A stretch of DNA of 32,168 nt from Sulfidibacterium sp964549335 (GTDB taxonomy: Bacteria > Bacteroidota > Bacteroidia > Bacteroidales > F082). The position numbers were made by a program, and so were the translations under genes. The stretch is from positions 1 to 32,168 of the forward strand of contig CAZJUQ010000052.1 in NCBI GenBank assembly GCA_964549335.1. Reading direction: 5' to 3'. The stretch's first letter is position 1. Every line of letters begins with the position of its first letter. A model generated the notes under the pieces. That model was not told the origin of the DNA, ran no database searches, and worked only from the letters and a program-made list of their open reading frames with translations. This document shows, piece after piece, positions 1-7,584 of the stretch.

Positions 1-93
1 GCTTTTTTAGCCTGTTGTATCAACTGCTGTTTTTATAAGGAGAAATCAGTATTAGAAATATTATTTCAGGTTTAAAAATGAATTTGATACTAT

Positions 94-134
94 CTTTTCA
101 TTTCTTTGTGGCGAAAGAAATGAAACAAAGAAAA
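94..134. repeat. Palindromic repeat, copy 1
   Basis: The block begins CTTTTCATTTCTTTGTGGCG and continues into a near reverse complement of itself (AAGAAATGAAA...). It can form a hairpin with about 10 bp arms around GTGGCG. A second copy lies at 206-250. It looks like a dispersed intergenic palindrome of the REP-like kind seen in Bacteroidota; that family placement is from memory. Confidence 0.65.
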
Positions 135-205
135 TCGCAAAACCTGAAATGCTCATCACTCAGCTCTCAATGCTTAACGCTCAACTTCAAACGTTTCTCT
201 CTTCT

Positions 206-250
206 CTTTTCATTTCTTTGTGGCGACAAAGAAACGAAACAAAGAAAACG
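206..250. repeat. Palindromic repeat, copy 2
   Basis: Shares its first 21 bases exactly with the copy at 94-134, then carries a 2-base insertion (CA) that completes the palindrome: TTTCATTTCTTTGT pairs with ACAAAGAAACGAAA with one mismatch around GGCG. It runs directly into a GC-rich hairpin at 249-292, so the two together look like one composite element. Confidence 0.65.
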
Positions 251-292
251 CCCGGAAACGTATGCTTCGGCGCGCAGCGGAGCAAGAGGGCG
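249..292. repeat. GC-rich nested hairpin next to the palindromic repeat
   Basis: The outer arms CGCCC (249-253) and GGGCG (288-292) are complementary. Inside them GCTTCG (264-269) pairs with CGGAGC (278-283) with one G-T wobble. The patch is far richer in GC than the surrounding AT-rich sequence, which suggests a mobile or structured repeat rather than a gene remnant. There is no T-run, so it is not a typical intrinsic terminator. Confidence 0.5.
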
Positions 293-521
293 TGGGGAGG
301 GGATGGGTTTTCGGGGGTTGGTGGTTGAGTTTTGGGGTATGGGGAGCAGAAAGTTGTACGGAATTGTATGATAAGGATTAAAATTAGCATTGGTTTTAAA
401 TGTCAATATTTGAAAAAAAGAATAATTATATTTTTCATAATAAAATAGTGTTACAGTATCCTGTCAACATCTCTTTACCGCTTTTATTTTGTGAAAGCTT
501 ATTTAGAATGATTTTATTTTA

Positions 522-529
522 TATCTTTG
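522..529 (+). promoter_or_regulatory. Bacteroidota -7 box for the E1 gene
   Basis: TATCTTTG matches the TAnnTTTG -7 consensus of the Bacteroidota primary sigma factor exactly. It ends 24 bases before the ATG at 554, leaving a short leader. A clear -33 TTTG at the usual distance is not visible. The box covers the TTG at 527, which argues against that codon as the translation start. Confidence 0.55.
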
Positions 530-553
530 CAGCCTGAAAAACAGGGAATAATA

Positions 554-2977
554 ATGAAGGAAAATAGAGACATCAATATAAAGAGATTAAATCTAACAAA
601 AGAGGAGATAATAAACGATTACCGGATAGCATACGAAAGCCGTCAAATGGCAATAATGGGGAGACGCGAGGTTTTGACCGGTAAAGCCAACTTCGGACTT
701 TTCGGCGACGGAAAAGAGATACCGCAACTTGCAATGGCAAAGGTTTTCAGAAACGGTGACTGGCGGTCGGGATATTATCGTGACCAGACATTCATGCTGG
801 CTACCGGTTTGATTACCATAGAGCAGCTTTTTTCACAACTTTACGGCGAACCTGATATTGAGTCGAATCCTGCCAACGGCGGAAGATTGATGAATAATCA
901 TTTCGGAACCCGTAGTCTTGATGAAAATGGTGAGTGGAAAGATTTGACGAAACAAAAAAATTCGGCGATAGACAGTTCGCCTACAGCAAGTCAAATGCCG
1001 CGACTTTTGGGTTTGGCATATGCTTCGCGTGTTTTTAAAAATGTTAAAGAACTTCAAAAGTTCGATAAATATTCCGACAAAGGAAATGAGGTGGCATTCG
1101 GAACCATTGGAGACGCTTCCACCTCCGAGGGTCATTTTTTTGAAACTCTGAATGCCGCAGCCGTATCGGAAGTGCCTATGGTTATTTCGGTATGGGACGA
1201 CCAATGGGGAATTTCGGTTCATAACAGATACCAGACCACTAAGGGGAGTATTTCGGAAATTTTAAAAGGTTTTAAAAGAGAGGAAGGGACAAACGGAATC
1301 GAAATCTTTGTGGACAATTGTAATGATTATTTGTCGCTGGTGGATACTTACCGTAAAGGCGTGGAGATATGCCGTAAAGAGCATATTCCGGTATTGTTTC
1401 ACATAAAAGGTTGTACCCAACCCTTGGGGCATTCCACATCGGGGTCGCACGAGAGATATAAAACCGTTGAACAGTTACAGGACGAAGAGAAGCGCGACGG
1501 TTTGAAACATATGCGCAAGTGGATGACAGATGCCGGCATTGCAACGGAAAAGCAACTGCAAGAGCTGGAACGGCAAGCCGTGACAAGGGTTAAAGAGGCA
1601 AAAAAAAGGGCTTGGAAACATTTTATCAATCCTATTATTGCCAAACGCAATGAGTTGATTTCAATGATTAATATTGAAAATTGCAATTGCGGTAATAACG
1701 GGGAAATGAAAAAAATAATAAGAGAGCTTGAACTTACGGGAGAGCCTTTAAGACGTGATGTTTACGGAGCCGCCAGAAGGATATTGCGCATTATGTGCGA
1801 CGAATGCATTGTTAACGGCAGGCAACTTAAGAGGGTGTTGTCGGAATGGCTTGAAAGAGAGATGGGAGACGCACAAAACAGATACAGTTCGCACCTGTAC
1901 AGTCAAAGCCAATATTCGGCCTTAAAAGTGAAACATGTGCCCGTAAAATACGGGGAAGAGAGCCGGGAGGTTCCTGGCAGGGAAATTTTAAGGGACAACT
2001 TCGATTATATTTTCAAGAACAATCCGTTGGTATTGGCTTTCGGTGAAGATGTAGGTAAAATAGGAGGAGTAAACCAAACTTACGAAGGATTACAAAAAAA
2101 ATACGGCAAAGAACGTATTTTCGATACAGGAATACGCGAGGCGACAATTGTGGGACAGGGTTTCGGTATGGCGCTCAGAGGATTACGTCCCATTGCCGAA
2201 ATACAGTATTTCGATTATCTGTTGTACGGATTGCAAGTTATGAGCGACGATTTGGCAACACTGCATTACCGTACCGCCGGCGGACAAAAGGCGCCCGTGA
2301 TAATAAGTACGAGAGGTCACAGACTTGTGGGTATTTGGCATTCGGGTTCTCCGTTGAGTATGGTTATAAACTCCATAAGGGGAATGCATGTTGCGGTGCC
2401 GCGCAATATGACAGAAGCCGCAGGTTTTTACAATACATATCTTGCTTCCGACCAGCCCGTTTTAATCATAGAGCCGCTTAACGGATACCGTCTTCGCGAA
2501 AAATATCCCCTTAACATCGGCCAATACAATATACCCGCCGGTGTTCCTGAAATATTGAACCGGGGCGATGATGTTACTTTGGTAACTTACGGCTCGTGTG
2601 TGCGTATTGCGCAAACCGCCGTAAACGAATTGGAAAAATCAGGTGTGGGAGTGGAACTCATTGATGTCAGGACGTTGATCCCTTTCGATGTGAACGGTAT
2701 CATAAAAAAGTCGTTGGAAAAGACAAACAAAATAATCTTTATGGACGAAGATGTTCCGGGCGGAGCCACGGCTTTTATGATGCAAAAGGTGTTGGAGGAG
2801 CAGAAGGCTTTTTATCTGCTTGACATGGAGCCGGAAACAGTAACCGCAAAAGCCCACAGGGCGGCTTACAGCCCCGACGGCGACTACTTTTCCAACCCCA
2901 ATTCCGATGATGTTTTCGAAGCCGTTTACAGCATGATGAACAGATACAATCCCTCGAAATATCCTCCACTGTTTTAG
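554..2977 (+). CDS. Fused 2-oxoacid dehydrogenase E1 (alpha-beta), TPP-dependent
   Basis: An 807-residue protein joining both halves of a thiamine-diphosphate 2-oxoacid dehydrogenase E1. The N-terminal half (about 20-370) is the alpha dehydrogenase domain with the TPP/Mg motif GDASTSEG (186-193) followed by DDQWGIS. A linker with a CNC motif follows. The C-terminal half is the beta pair: a transketolase pyrimidine domain starting at LAFGEDVGKIGG and a transketolase C-terminal domain ending near the C-terminus. Such fusions occur in Bacteroidota and are usually annotated as branched-chain 2-oxoacid dehydrogenase E1; substrate identity is inferred. I chose ATG 554 rather than TTG 527 because 527 lies inside the promoter box. 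No E2 lipoyl transferase or E3 gene is adjacent, so partners must be encoded elsewhere. The DUF3667 gene follows after 64 bases. Confidence 0.9.
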   Translation: MKENRDINIKRLNLTKEEIINDYRIAYESRQMAIMGRREVLTGKANFGLFGDGKEIPQLAMAKVFRNGDWRSGYYRDQTFMLATGLITIEQLFSQLYGEPDIESNPANGGRLMNNHFGTRSLDENGEWKDLTKQKNSAIDSSPTASQMPRLLGLAYASRVFKNVKELQKFDKYSDKGNEVAFGTIGDASTSEGHFFETLNAAAVSEVPMVISVWDDQWGISVHNRYQTTKGSISEILKGFKREEGTNGIEIFVDNCNDYLSLVDTYRKGVEICRKEHIPVLFHIKGCTQPLGHSTSGSHERYKTVEQLQDEEKRDGLKHMRKWMTDAGIATEKQLQELERQAVTRVKEAKKRAWKHFINPIIAKRNELISMINIENCNCGNNGEMKKIIRELELTGEPLRRDVYGAARRILRIMCDECIVNGRQLKRVLSEWLEREMGDAQNRYSSHLYSQSQYSALKVKHVPVKYGEESREVPGREILRDNFDYIFKNNPLVLAFGEDVGKIGGVNQTYEGLQKKYGKERIFDTGIREATIVGQGFGMALRGLRPIAEIQYFDYLLYGLQVMSDDLATLHYRTAGGQKAPVIISTRGHRLVGIWHSGSPLSMVINSIRGMHVAVPRNMTEAAGFYNTYLASDQPVLIIEPLNGYRLREKYPLNIGQYNIPAGVPEILNRGDDVTLVTYGSCVRIAQTAVNELEKSGVGVELIDVRTLIPFDVNGIIKKSLEKTNKIIFMDEDVPGGATAFMMQKVLEEQKAFYLLDMEPETVTAKAHRAAYSPDGDYFSNPNSDDVFEAVYSMMNRYNPSKYPPLF

Positions 2978-3041
2978 CCCTTTTATCGTTTTTTTCCCGA
3001 ATGTCAGCTTTTTTTTATTTTAGCGTAAAAAAAACTAATAA

Positions 3042-3902
3042 ATGGAGGATGAAAAAAAGATAATCTGTGCCAATTGTTCGTCGGTTTTTGACAAAGAATA
3101 CAACTTTTGTCCATATTGCGGACAGGAAAACAGAGATTTGAAATTGAGTTTCAAACATGTTGTTTCTGATTTTTTGTCGGGTTTGTTTAATGTTGACAAT
3201 AAGTTATTTGTTACCCTGAAATTGTTGTTGTTCAAACCCGCTTTTCTGACACGCGAATATGTGGAAGGAAAAAGAACTAAATATATCTCACCCGTAAGGC
3301 TCTATCTTTTTATCAGTTTGGTATATTTTTTTATTATCTCTTTTACGACATCGTCGAATATTGTAGATATAGGCGCAAAGGGGAGGGGAGAAGCCGACAC
3401 GGCCGCAATGGAAACGGTTAATAATGTTACAGGACTGTCTGTCAATGATAAAAGTGAAACTCTTCCTTACTTTTTGCGTGTTATTGTGGAAAAGTCGCGT
3501 TACATCAAAACGGAAAACGGGAAAAGAGTGTTTTGGGATAAATTCCGCAAAAACGTCTCTGCCGGTATGTTTTTGTTAATGCCGGTTACAGCATTGATTT
3601 TAATGTTGCTTTTTTACAAAAACCATTATTACCTTGAACATCTGATTTTGATAATTCACCTTCAATCGTTATGGTTTCTTCTGTTTATTGTCACCATTTT
3701 GCTTAACATAATGTCCGGTTGGGATATGTTTGTTTTGGAGATGATATTATTGATATCCGTAACCGTTTTTTGGATAAAAGTTTATTACCGTCAGAAAGTA
3801 TTTCAGGCAATTTGGAAAACATTTATATTCTTTACTTTTTTTACCTTTGTTTTATTCCTCTTTTTTGTTATAACAATTCTTATTAGTGTCTTTTTGTTAT
3901 AA
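3042..3902 (+). CDS. DUF3667 zinc-ribbon membrane protein
   Basis: A 286-residue protein with an N-terminal zinc ribbon: CANC at residues 8-11 and CPYC about 14 residues later, then GQENRDLKLSFKHV. The segment LLLFKPAFLTREYVEGKRTKYISPVRLYLF is the typical DUF3667 signature, in which the ribbon precedes a GKR..YxxP motif and membrane helices. The rest contains about five hydrophobic segments (around 88-108, 172-190, 196-215, 224-240 and 255-286), so it is an inner-membrane protein with a soluble ribbon. Function is unknown for the family. It is co-directional with the E1 gene and convergent with maf. No Shine-Dalgarno is visible before the ATG, as is common in this phylum. Confidence 0.82.
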   Translation: MEDEKKIICANCSSVFDKEYNFCPYCGQENRDLKLSFKHVVSDFLSGLFNVDNKLFVTLKLLLFKPAFLTREYVEGKRTKYISPVRLYLFISLVYFFIISFTTSSNIVDIGAKGRGEADTAAMETVNNVTGLSVNDKSETLPYFLRVIVEKSRYIKTENGKRVFWDKFRKNVSAGMFLLMPVTALILMLLFYKNHYYLEHLILIIHLQSLWFLLFIVTILLNIMSGWDMFVLEMILLISVTVFWIKVYYRQKVFQAIWKTFIFFTFFTFVLFLFFVITILISVFLL

Positions 3903-3982
3903 AAAATGGCATTTCAAATAAATTGTTTGTAACGGTGGCAACGCTTTGTTTTGGGGCATATTCACCGGCATTAGAAATTTTT

Positions 3983-4582
3983 TTACTTACTCTGTTTTAA
4001 AAATTTTTCAAGTTCGGTATAGAGTTTATGCGTGGGCAATCCCATAACATTGAAATAGGAGCCCTCTATTTTTTCAACGGCTGCATGAGCTATCCACTCC
4101 TGAATTCCGTAAGCCCCGGCTTTGTCGTAAGGGCTGTAGTTATCAATATAAAATTCAATTTCTTCTTGCGAAAGTTTTTTGAACCAAACATTTGTGGATG
4201 ACGTGAAAGATGCGGATTTGAATTTGGTTTTAAGGCTTACACCCGTAATTACGGTATGTTTGTCACCCGAAAGTTTTTGTAACATATCAACGGCACTATT
4301 CCTGTCTGCCGGCTTACCGAGAATTTTGCCGTTTAGTACAACAATGGTATCAGCGGTTATTACCAAAGTGTTTTCTTTGAAATAACTCTTTTCAAATGCC
4401 GAAATCTTCAAATCACTAAGTGATTGGGCAATCTTTTCAGGTGTTAATTTGTCGTTGTAAATTTCGTTTACGGGTTTTACGTCGATGCGGAAATTCACTC
4501 CCATATCTTTCAATAGTTGATGCCTTCTCGGAGAGCTTGAGGCAAGAACGATATCCCTTTTTTTCAATTCGTTAATTAGCAT
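3983..4582 (-). CDS. maf: Maf-family nucleotide pyrophosphatase
   Basis: A 199-residue protein of the Maf/HAM1 superfamily, which hydrolyses non-canonical nucleoside triphosphates (dTTP/UTP or modified nucleotides) to monophosphates. The N-terminal signature LASSSPRRHQLLKDMG sits at residues 13-28. Other conserved blocks are the TADTIVVLNGKILGKP segment with the catalytic Asp, and YDKAGAYGIQ with the conserved Lys and Gln. Length is normal for Maf. It is the last gene of a packed minus-strand operon and overlaps the upstream UbiA gene by 11 bases, which implies translational coupling. Family assignment is firm; the preferred nucleotide is not deducible here. Confidence 0.93.
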   Translation of the reverse strand: MLINELKKRDIVLASSSPRRHQLLKDMGVNFRIDVKPVNEIYNDKLTPEKIAQSLSDLKISAFEKSYFKENTLVITADTIVVLNGKILGKPADRNSAVDMLQKLSGDKHTVITGVSLKTKFKSASFTSSTNVWFKKLSQEEIEFYIDNYSPYDKAGAYGIQEWIAHAAVEKIEGSYFNVMGLPTHKLYTELEKFLKQSK

Positions 4583-5522
4583 AGAGCAAGCTGAAATAAC
4601 ATAATATCATTGATAATATTCCTGCGGTCATAAGCACTTTAAGATGTGACGAAAGCATTTTGAAATGTTTCCTTTCTTCCGATTTTATCAAACGTACGAC
4701 ATTTAAAAAGAAGAGTATATCGATGGCATAAAAAAAGTAGTATAACGACATAAAGTCGTTTTTAAAAAAATAATATTGAACAAAACCGGAAAATAAAAAT
4801 CCCGATAACAGGACTGCGATTCCGAGGGTTTTTGCCGCTCCCGTACCGAAAGCAACGGCAAAAGTTCTACACCCGAAACGGTCGTCGCCGCTGTAATCTT
4901 CTATATCTTTAACAATTTCACGAGCCAACGACACCAAAAAAGCAAATCCCATGTAAATGGCTACCATTTTGTTTGTAGAGACAAAATACTCTTTAAAGGC
5001 TTCAAGATGCGAAGTGTATGAAAATATATGAACAAATTCGAACAACCAAACCAAACCGAAAGAGAGGGCGCTCAAAAATGCCACAACAATGTTCCCCACC
5101 AAGGGTTGACACTGATACCGTTTGGTGTAAAACCACAAAAGCCCTGCCGTCAATATGAATATTAATGAATAGTCGGCGTGATGCATTGCTATTGACACCA
5201 GGCTTCCCGCAACAATTCCCGCCGCTGTAAATATCCAATATAATTTGATGACGGTTTTTTCGTTGCCGAATTTTTCCACCTTGTTTTTCCCCGGTTTGTT
5301 ATATTGGTCAACATCCTTGTCGGTAATATCGTTCAAAAGATAACCGCCGGCTGCAATGAAGACGGAAGCGAGTATCAGCAACACAAAATTTAACATTTTC
5401 ATGCCCCCTGCCGGTTGTATGTGCAATCCCGGCAAAATCACGAAATACCTGATAAAAATCATGCTTACGGCAATTAACACGAGGTTTTGCCATCTTATTA
5501 GTTTAAAAAACGATTTAATCAT
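4572..5522 (-). CDS. UbiA-family prenyltransferase (GGGP-synthase-like)
   Basis: A 316-residue integral membrane prenyltransferase with about eight or nine hydrophobic segments. The first Asp-rich motif NDITDKDVD lies at 64-72 and a second, DIEDYSGDD, around 213-221 after AREIVK; these bind the prenyl diphosphate through Mg. In Bacteroidota the orthologue in this gene order is commonly annotated as geranylgeranylglycerol-phosphate geranylgeranyltransferase, but menaquinone-type UbiA enzymes share the motifs, so the acceptor is uncertain. It starts 21 bases after kdsC ends and overlaps maf. The conserved order DUF2520-kdsC-UbiA-maf points to an envelope or lipid role. Confidence 0.85.
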   Translation of the reverse strand: MIKSFFKLIRWQNLVLIAVSMIFIRYFVILPGLHIQPAGGMKMLNFVLLILASVFIAAGGYLLNDITDKDVDQYNKPGKNKVEKFGNEKTVIKLYWIFTAAGIVAGSLVSIAMHHADYSLIFILTAGLLWFYTKRYQCQPLVGNIVVAFLSALSFGLVWLFEFVHIFSYTSHLEAFKEYFVSTNKMVAIYMGFAFLVSLAREIVKDIEDYSGDDRFGCRTFAVAFGTGAAKTLGIAVLLSGFLFSGFVQYYFFKNDFMSLYYFFYAIDILFFLNVVRLIKSEERKHFKMLSSHLKVLMTAGILSMILCYFSLLYAN

Positions 5523-5543
5523 AATTTATCTGTTTATATCAAT

Positions 5544-6065
5544 TTACCAGTTAAATGCCTCTTTTGTCATCCATTTTCCTTGTATTTTAAGCACTTGCTC
5601 AATAATATCGCGGACGCAACCCTCGCCTCCGTTTTTGTCGGAAATGTAAACCGATACCGCTTTTACCTCCTCGGCGGCATCTGCCGGACAGACGGGAACA
5701 CCGACACTTTTAAGTACCGGAATGTCGGGTATGTCATCACCCATGTAAATTACCTGTTCGGGGTTTATATTTTTCTTTTTCAGGTAATTGTTGTATGTTT
5801 CCAATTTGTTTTTAACACCCGTAAAAGCGTCTTTTATGTTAAGAGCCTCAAAACGGTTATCCATTGAGCGTGAGATACCCCCCGAAATTACCGCGACGTT
5901 GTAGCCAAGTTTTACGGCAAGTTGCAGCACATAGCCGTCTTTTACATTGGCCGTGCGCAAAGGGTGGTCGTCGTGTTGCAATATTACGGTGCCGTCGGTC
6001 ATTACTCCGTCGAAATCGAAAATGAATGTGGTAACTTTGGTTAAAAGTGTTTTATAATTGCTCAT
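5544..6065 (-). CDS. kdsC: 3-deoxy-D-manno-octulosonate 8-phosphate phosphatase (KdsC-type HAD)
   Basis: A 173-residue HAD hydrolase without a large cap, the size of KdsC, which removes phosphate from Kdo-8-phosphate to give Kdo for the LPS inner core. Motif I is DFDGVMTDG with nucleophile D17 and acid/base D19. A motif II-like segment is VISGG. Motif IV is GDDIPDIPVL near residue 110. The C-terminal GGEGCVRDIIEQVL is typical of KdsC and closes the active site of the tetramer. The start overlaps the upstream DUF2520 gene by 14 bases. The Kdo isomerase KdsD is in this same window at 19916, in a separate operon. Confidence 0.9.
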   Translation of the reverse strand: MSNYKTLLTKVTTFIFDFDGVMTDGTVILQHDDHPLRTANVKDGYVLQLAVKLGYNVAVISGGISRSMDNRFEALNIKDAFTGVKNKLETYNNYLKKKNINPEQVIYMGDDIPDIPVLKSVGVPVCPADAAEEVKAVSVYISDKNGGEGCVRDIIEQVLKIQGKWMTKEAFNW

Positions 6066-6828
6066 TATATTTATTAATTATCAAATTACTTATTTTATCG
6101 TACAAATCTTTCAACTCTGCATTTTCATCCAACATTTTTTTGTGTATTTCCATAGTTGTTATGTCGTTTCGCCTGGCAGGGCCCGTTTGTGCTTCATAGG
6201 GTTCTATTTCAGTGATTTTTCTTGCGGTTTCCTCTATCAGAGGTAATAAAAAGTCGAAAGGCAGGTTTTTTTTCCGGAGAATTTCGGCGCCGGAGGTGTA
6301 AAGAAAATTTACGAAATTGTTAACAAATACCGCTGCAAGGTGGAGAAGTTGACGTTGTCCGGTATCGACTTCTTTAACATTGGAACCCAGTTGTAAAGCG
6401 GTTTGTTTTAGTTCGCTGCAAATTGTAGCTGATGATGCTTCGATACAAAAAGGCACTTTGTCGAGAGCAATATCCCTTTTTGCCGAGAATGTTTGCAGCG
6501 GATAGAAGACACCGATATTTTTATGTCTTTTGATGCTGTTCATGGGGGTTATTCCGGAGGTATGAGCAACAATGCCGTTTGTACGAGGAATTTGCATAGA
6601 TACCTCCCCGATGAACCTGTCGGGTATGCAAAGCAGGTATAAATCGCTATTTGGAGAGAGTTCCTCAATCCGTTTACAAACTTTTGATTTTACTTTTCCG
6701 GCGAGTAATGAACTTTTTTCTTCGGAAGGTGAGAATATCTCGGTTATTGTAAAACCGGCATCATGCAATCCGAGGGTGAGATGGGTTGCAACATTACCGG
6801 CACCAAGTATGGTTATATGTTTTATCAC
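6052..6828 (-). CDS. Rossmann-fold DUF2520 protein
   Basis: A 258-residue protein with an N-terminal dinucleotide-binding motif GAGNVATHL (residues 9-17) and an NADP-type Rossmann domain. The C-terminal helical half belongs to DUF2520 and is built like 6-phosphogluconate dehydrogenase/pyrroline-carboxylate reductase relatives. The block VNNFVNFLYTSGAEIL and the later EAQTGPARRND are characteristic of the family. The enzyme reaction is unknown. The start codon is GTG and overlaps the stop of the upstream gene in a GTGA arrangement, so the two are translationally coupled. Confidence 0.86.
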   Translation of the reverse strand: MIKHITILGAGNVATHLTLGLHDAGFTITEIFSPSEEKSSLLAGKVKSKVCKRIEELSPNSDLYLLCIPDRFIGEVSMQIPRTNGIVAHTSGITPMNSIKRHKNIGVFYPLQTFSAKRDIALDKVPFCIEASSATICSELKQTALQLGSNVKEVDTGQRQLLHLAAVFVNNFVNFLYTSGAEILRKKNLPFDFLLPLIEETARKITEIEPYEAQTGPARRNDITTMEIHKKMLDENAELKDLYDKISNLIINKYNEQL

Positions 6829-7394
6829 ACGTTGTATTTTTTAGCTATTTCGCTTTTAATGGCGGCAACGGCTTTTTCAACGGGATTGTTTTCTGTTCCG
6901 AATCCGCGGGTTAACAGCTTGTTTGCCAACAATGCAGCATTGTCGTCGTTGGCAAACTCCTTGGCGGCGGCATTTATAAGCTGTACTGTGTTCTCTTTTG
7001 CCGCTTTAATAAAATCCCAAACCTTTTCGTTGATGTAAATTTGTTGCGACAGGTTATGTTCCCACTCTTCGCGTATGGATTGCAGCAATGCCCTTTGAAA
7101 TTGTAATACGGTGTTGTTCCCGGGTAAAACGCGGGGAATAAGATTGTTCGGATTTATTCTTTCCAAAAAGAGTGTCATACGTTCGTATGCTTGCAGTTGT
7201 AGCCTTGTGAAATCACTGTTTCCGTTTTCAACGGGAACGGGGTTGTCTTTTTTGTTGTGTTCGGCAAAAAATCTCAAAATCAAGTCCCTGTTGTTGTTGC
7301 TGTTTTCAGCAAGGGCTTTCATCAAATACCAACCTATTACCAGAACAATTGCCAAAGGCACAACATATTTTATCAGTTCGAAAATATTGTCCAT
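6825..7394 (-). CDS. Conserved single-helix membrane protein of unknown function
   Basis: From ATG 7394 this encodes a 189-residue protein. It has one N-terminal transmembrane helix (about residues 8-23, IKYVVPLAIVLVIGWYLM) followed by a soluble, mostly helical, charged cytoplasmic domain. The core holds RLQAYERMTLFLERINPNNLI-like sequence, a pattern I associate with a hypothetical family conserved next to DUF2520 in Bacteroidota. A TTG 18 bases upstream could start a longer form, but the ATG follows an AG-rich stretch and fits better. It is the first gene of the five-gene operon ending with maf. Function is not recognisable. Confidence 0.75.
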   Translation of the reverse strand: MDNIFELIKYVVPLAIVLVIGWYLMKALAENSNNNRDLILRFFAEHNKKDNPVPVENGNSDFTRLQLQAYERMTLFLERINPNNLIPRVLPGNNTVLQFQRALLQSIREEWEHNLSQQIYINEKVWDFIKAAKENTVQLINAAAKEFANDDNAALLANKLLTRGFGTENNPVEKAVAAIKSEIAKKYNV

Positions 7395-7584
7395 CTTTTT
7401 CTCTTTTTTCAATACAAAATAACAACAAATTTTTTATTCCGTAGTAATTAATATCAATTTACCGGATGCAATTTTATTTTTCCGGGTTTCCATTTAACAT
7501 TATGAAAATTGTTCAATTATTAGTTTTTCAGTCATTATCCGTCATTACAATTTCCGGTGCAATATTCACGGTAATTATTTTTTG

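Larger units (their letters stand above)
1..553. other. Gene-poor leader region
   Basis: No convincing coding sequence is visible before the ATG at 554. Frame 1 is open from base 1 to a TAA at 73-75 (24 codons), which could be the tail of a gene beginning outside the window, but its composition does not let me recognise it. The short frames between 78 and 406 on both strands run through a palindromic repeat and are not credible genes. The rest (about 300-520) is AT-rich intergenic sequence leading to the promoter of the E1 gene. Confidence 0.6.

Noticed and set aside
78..406. Short open frames on both strands near the window start
   Set aside because: They run through the palindromic repeats and the GC-rich hairpin and encode low-complexity Phe/Lys/Arg sequence; the DNA repeat explains them.
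527..553. TTG start adding nine residues to the E1 protein
   Set aside because: The TTG is inside the TATCTTTG -7 promoter box, so it would precede the transcription start; ATG 554 is preferred.
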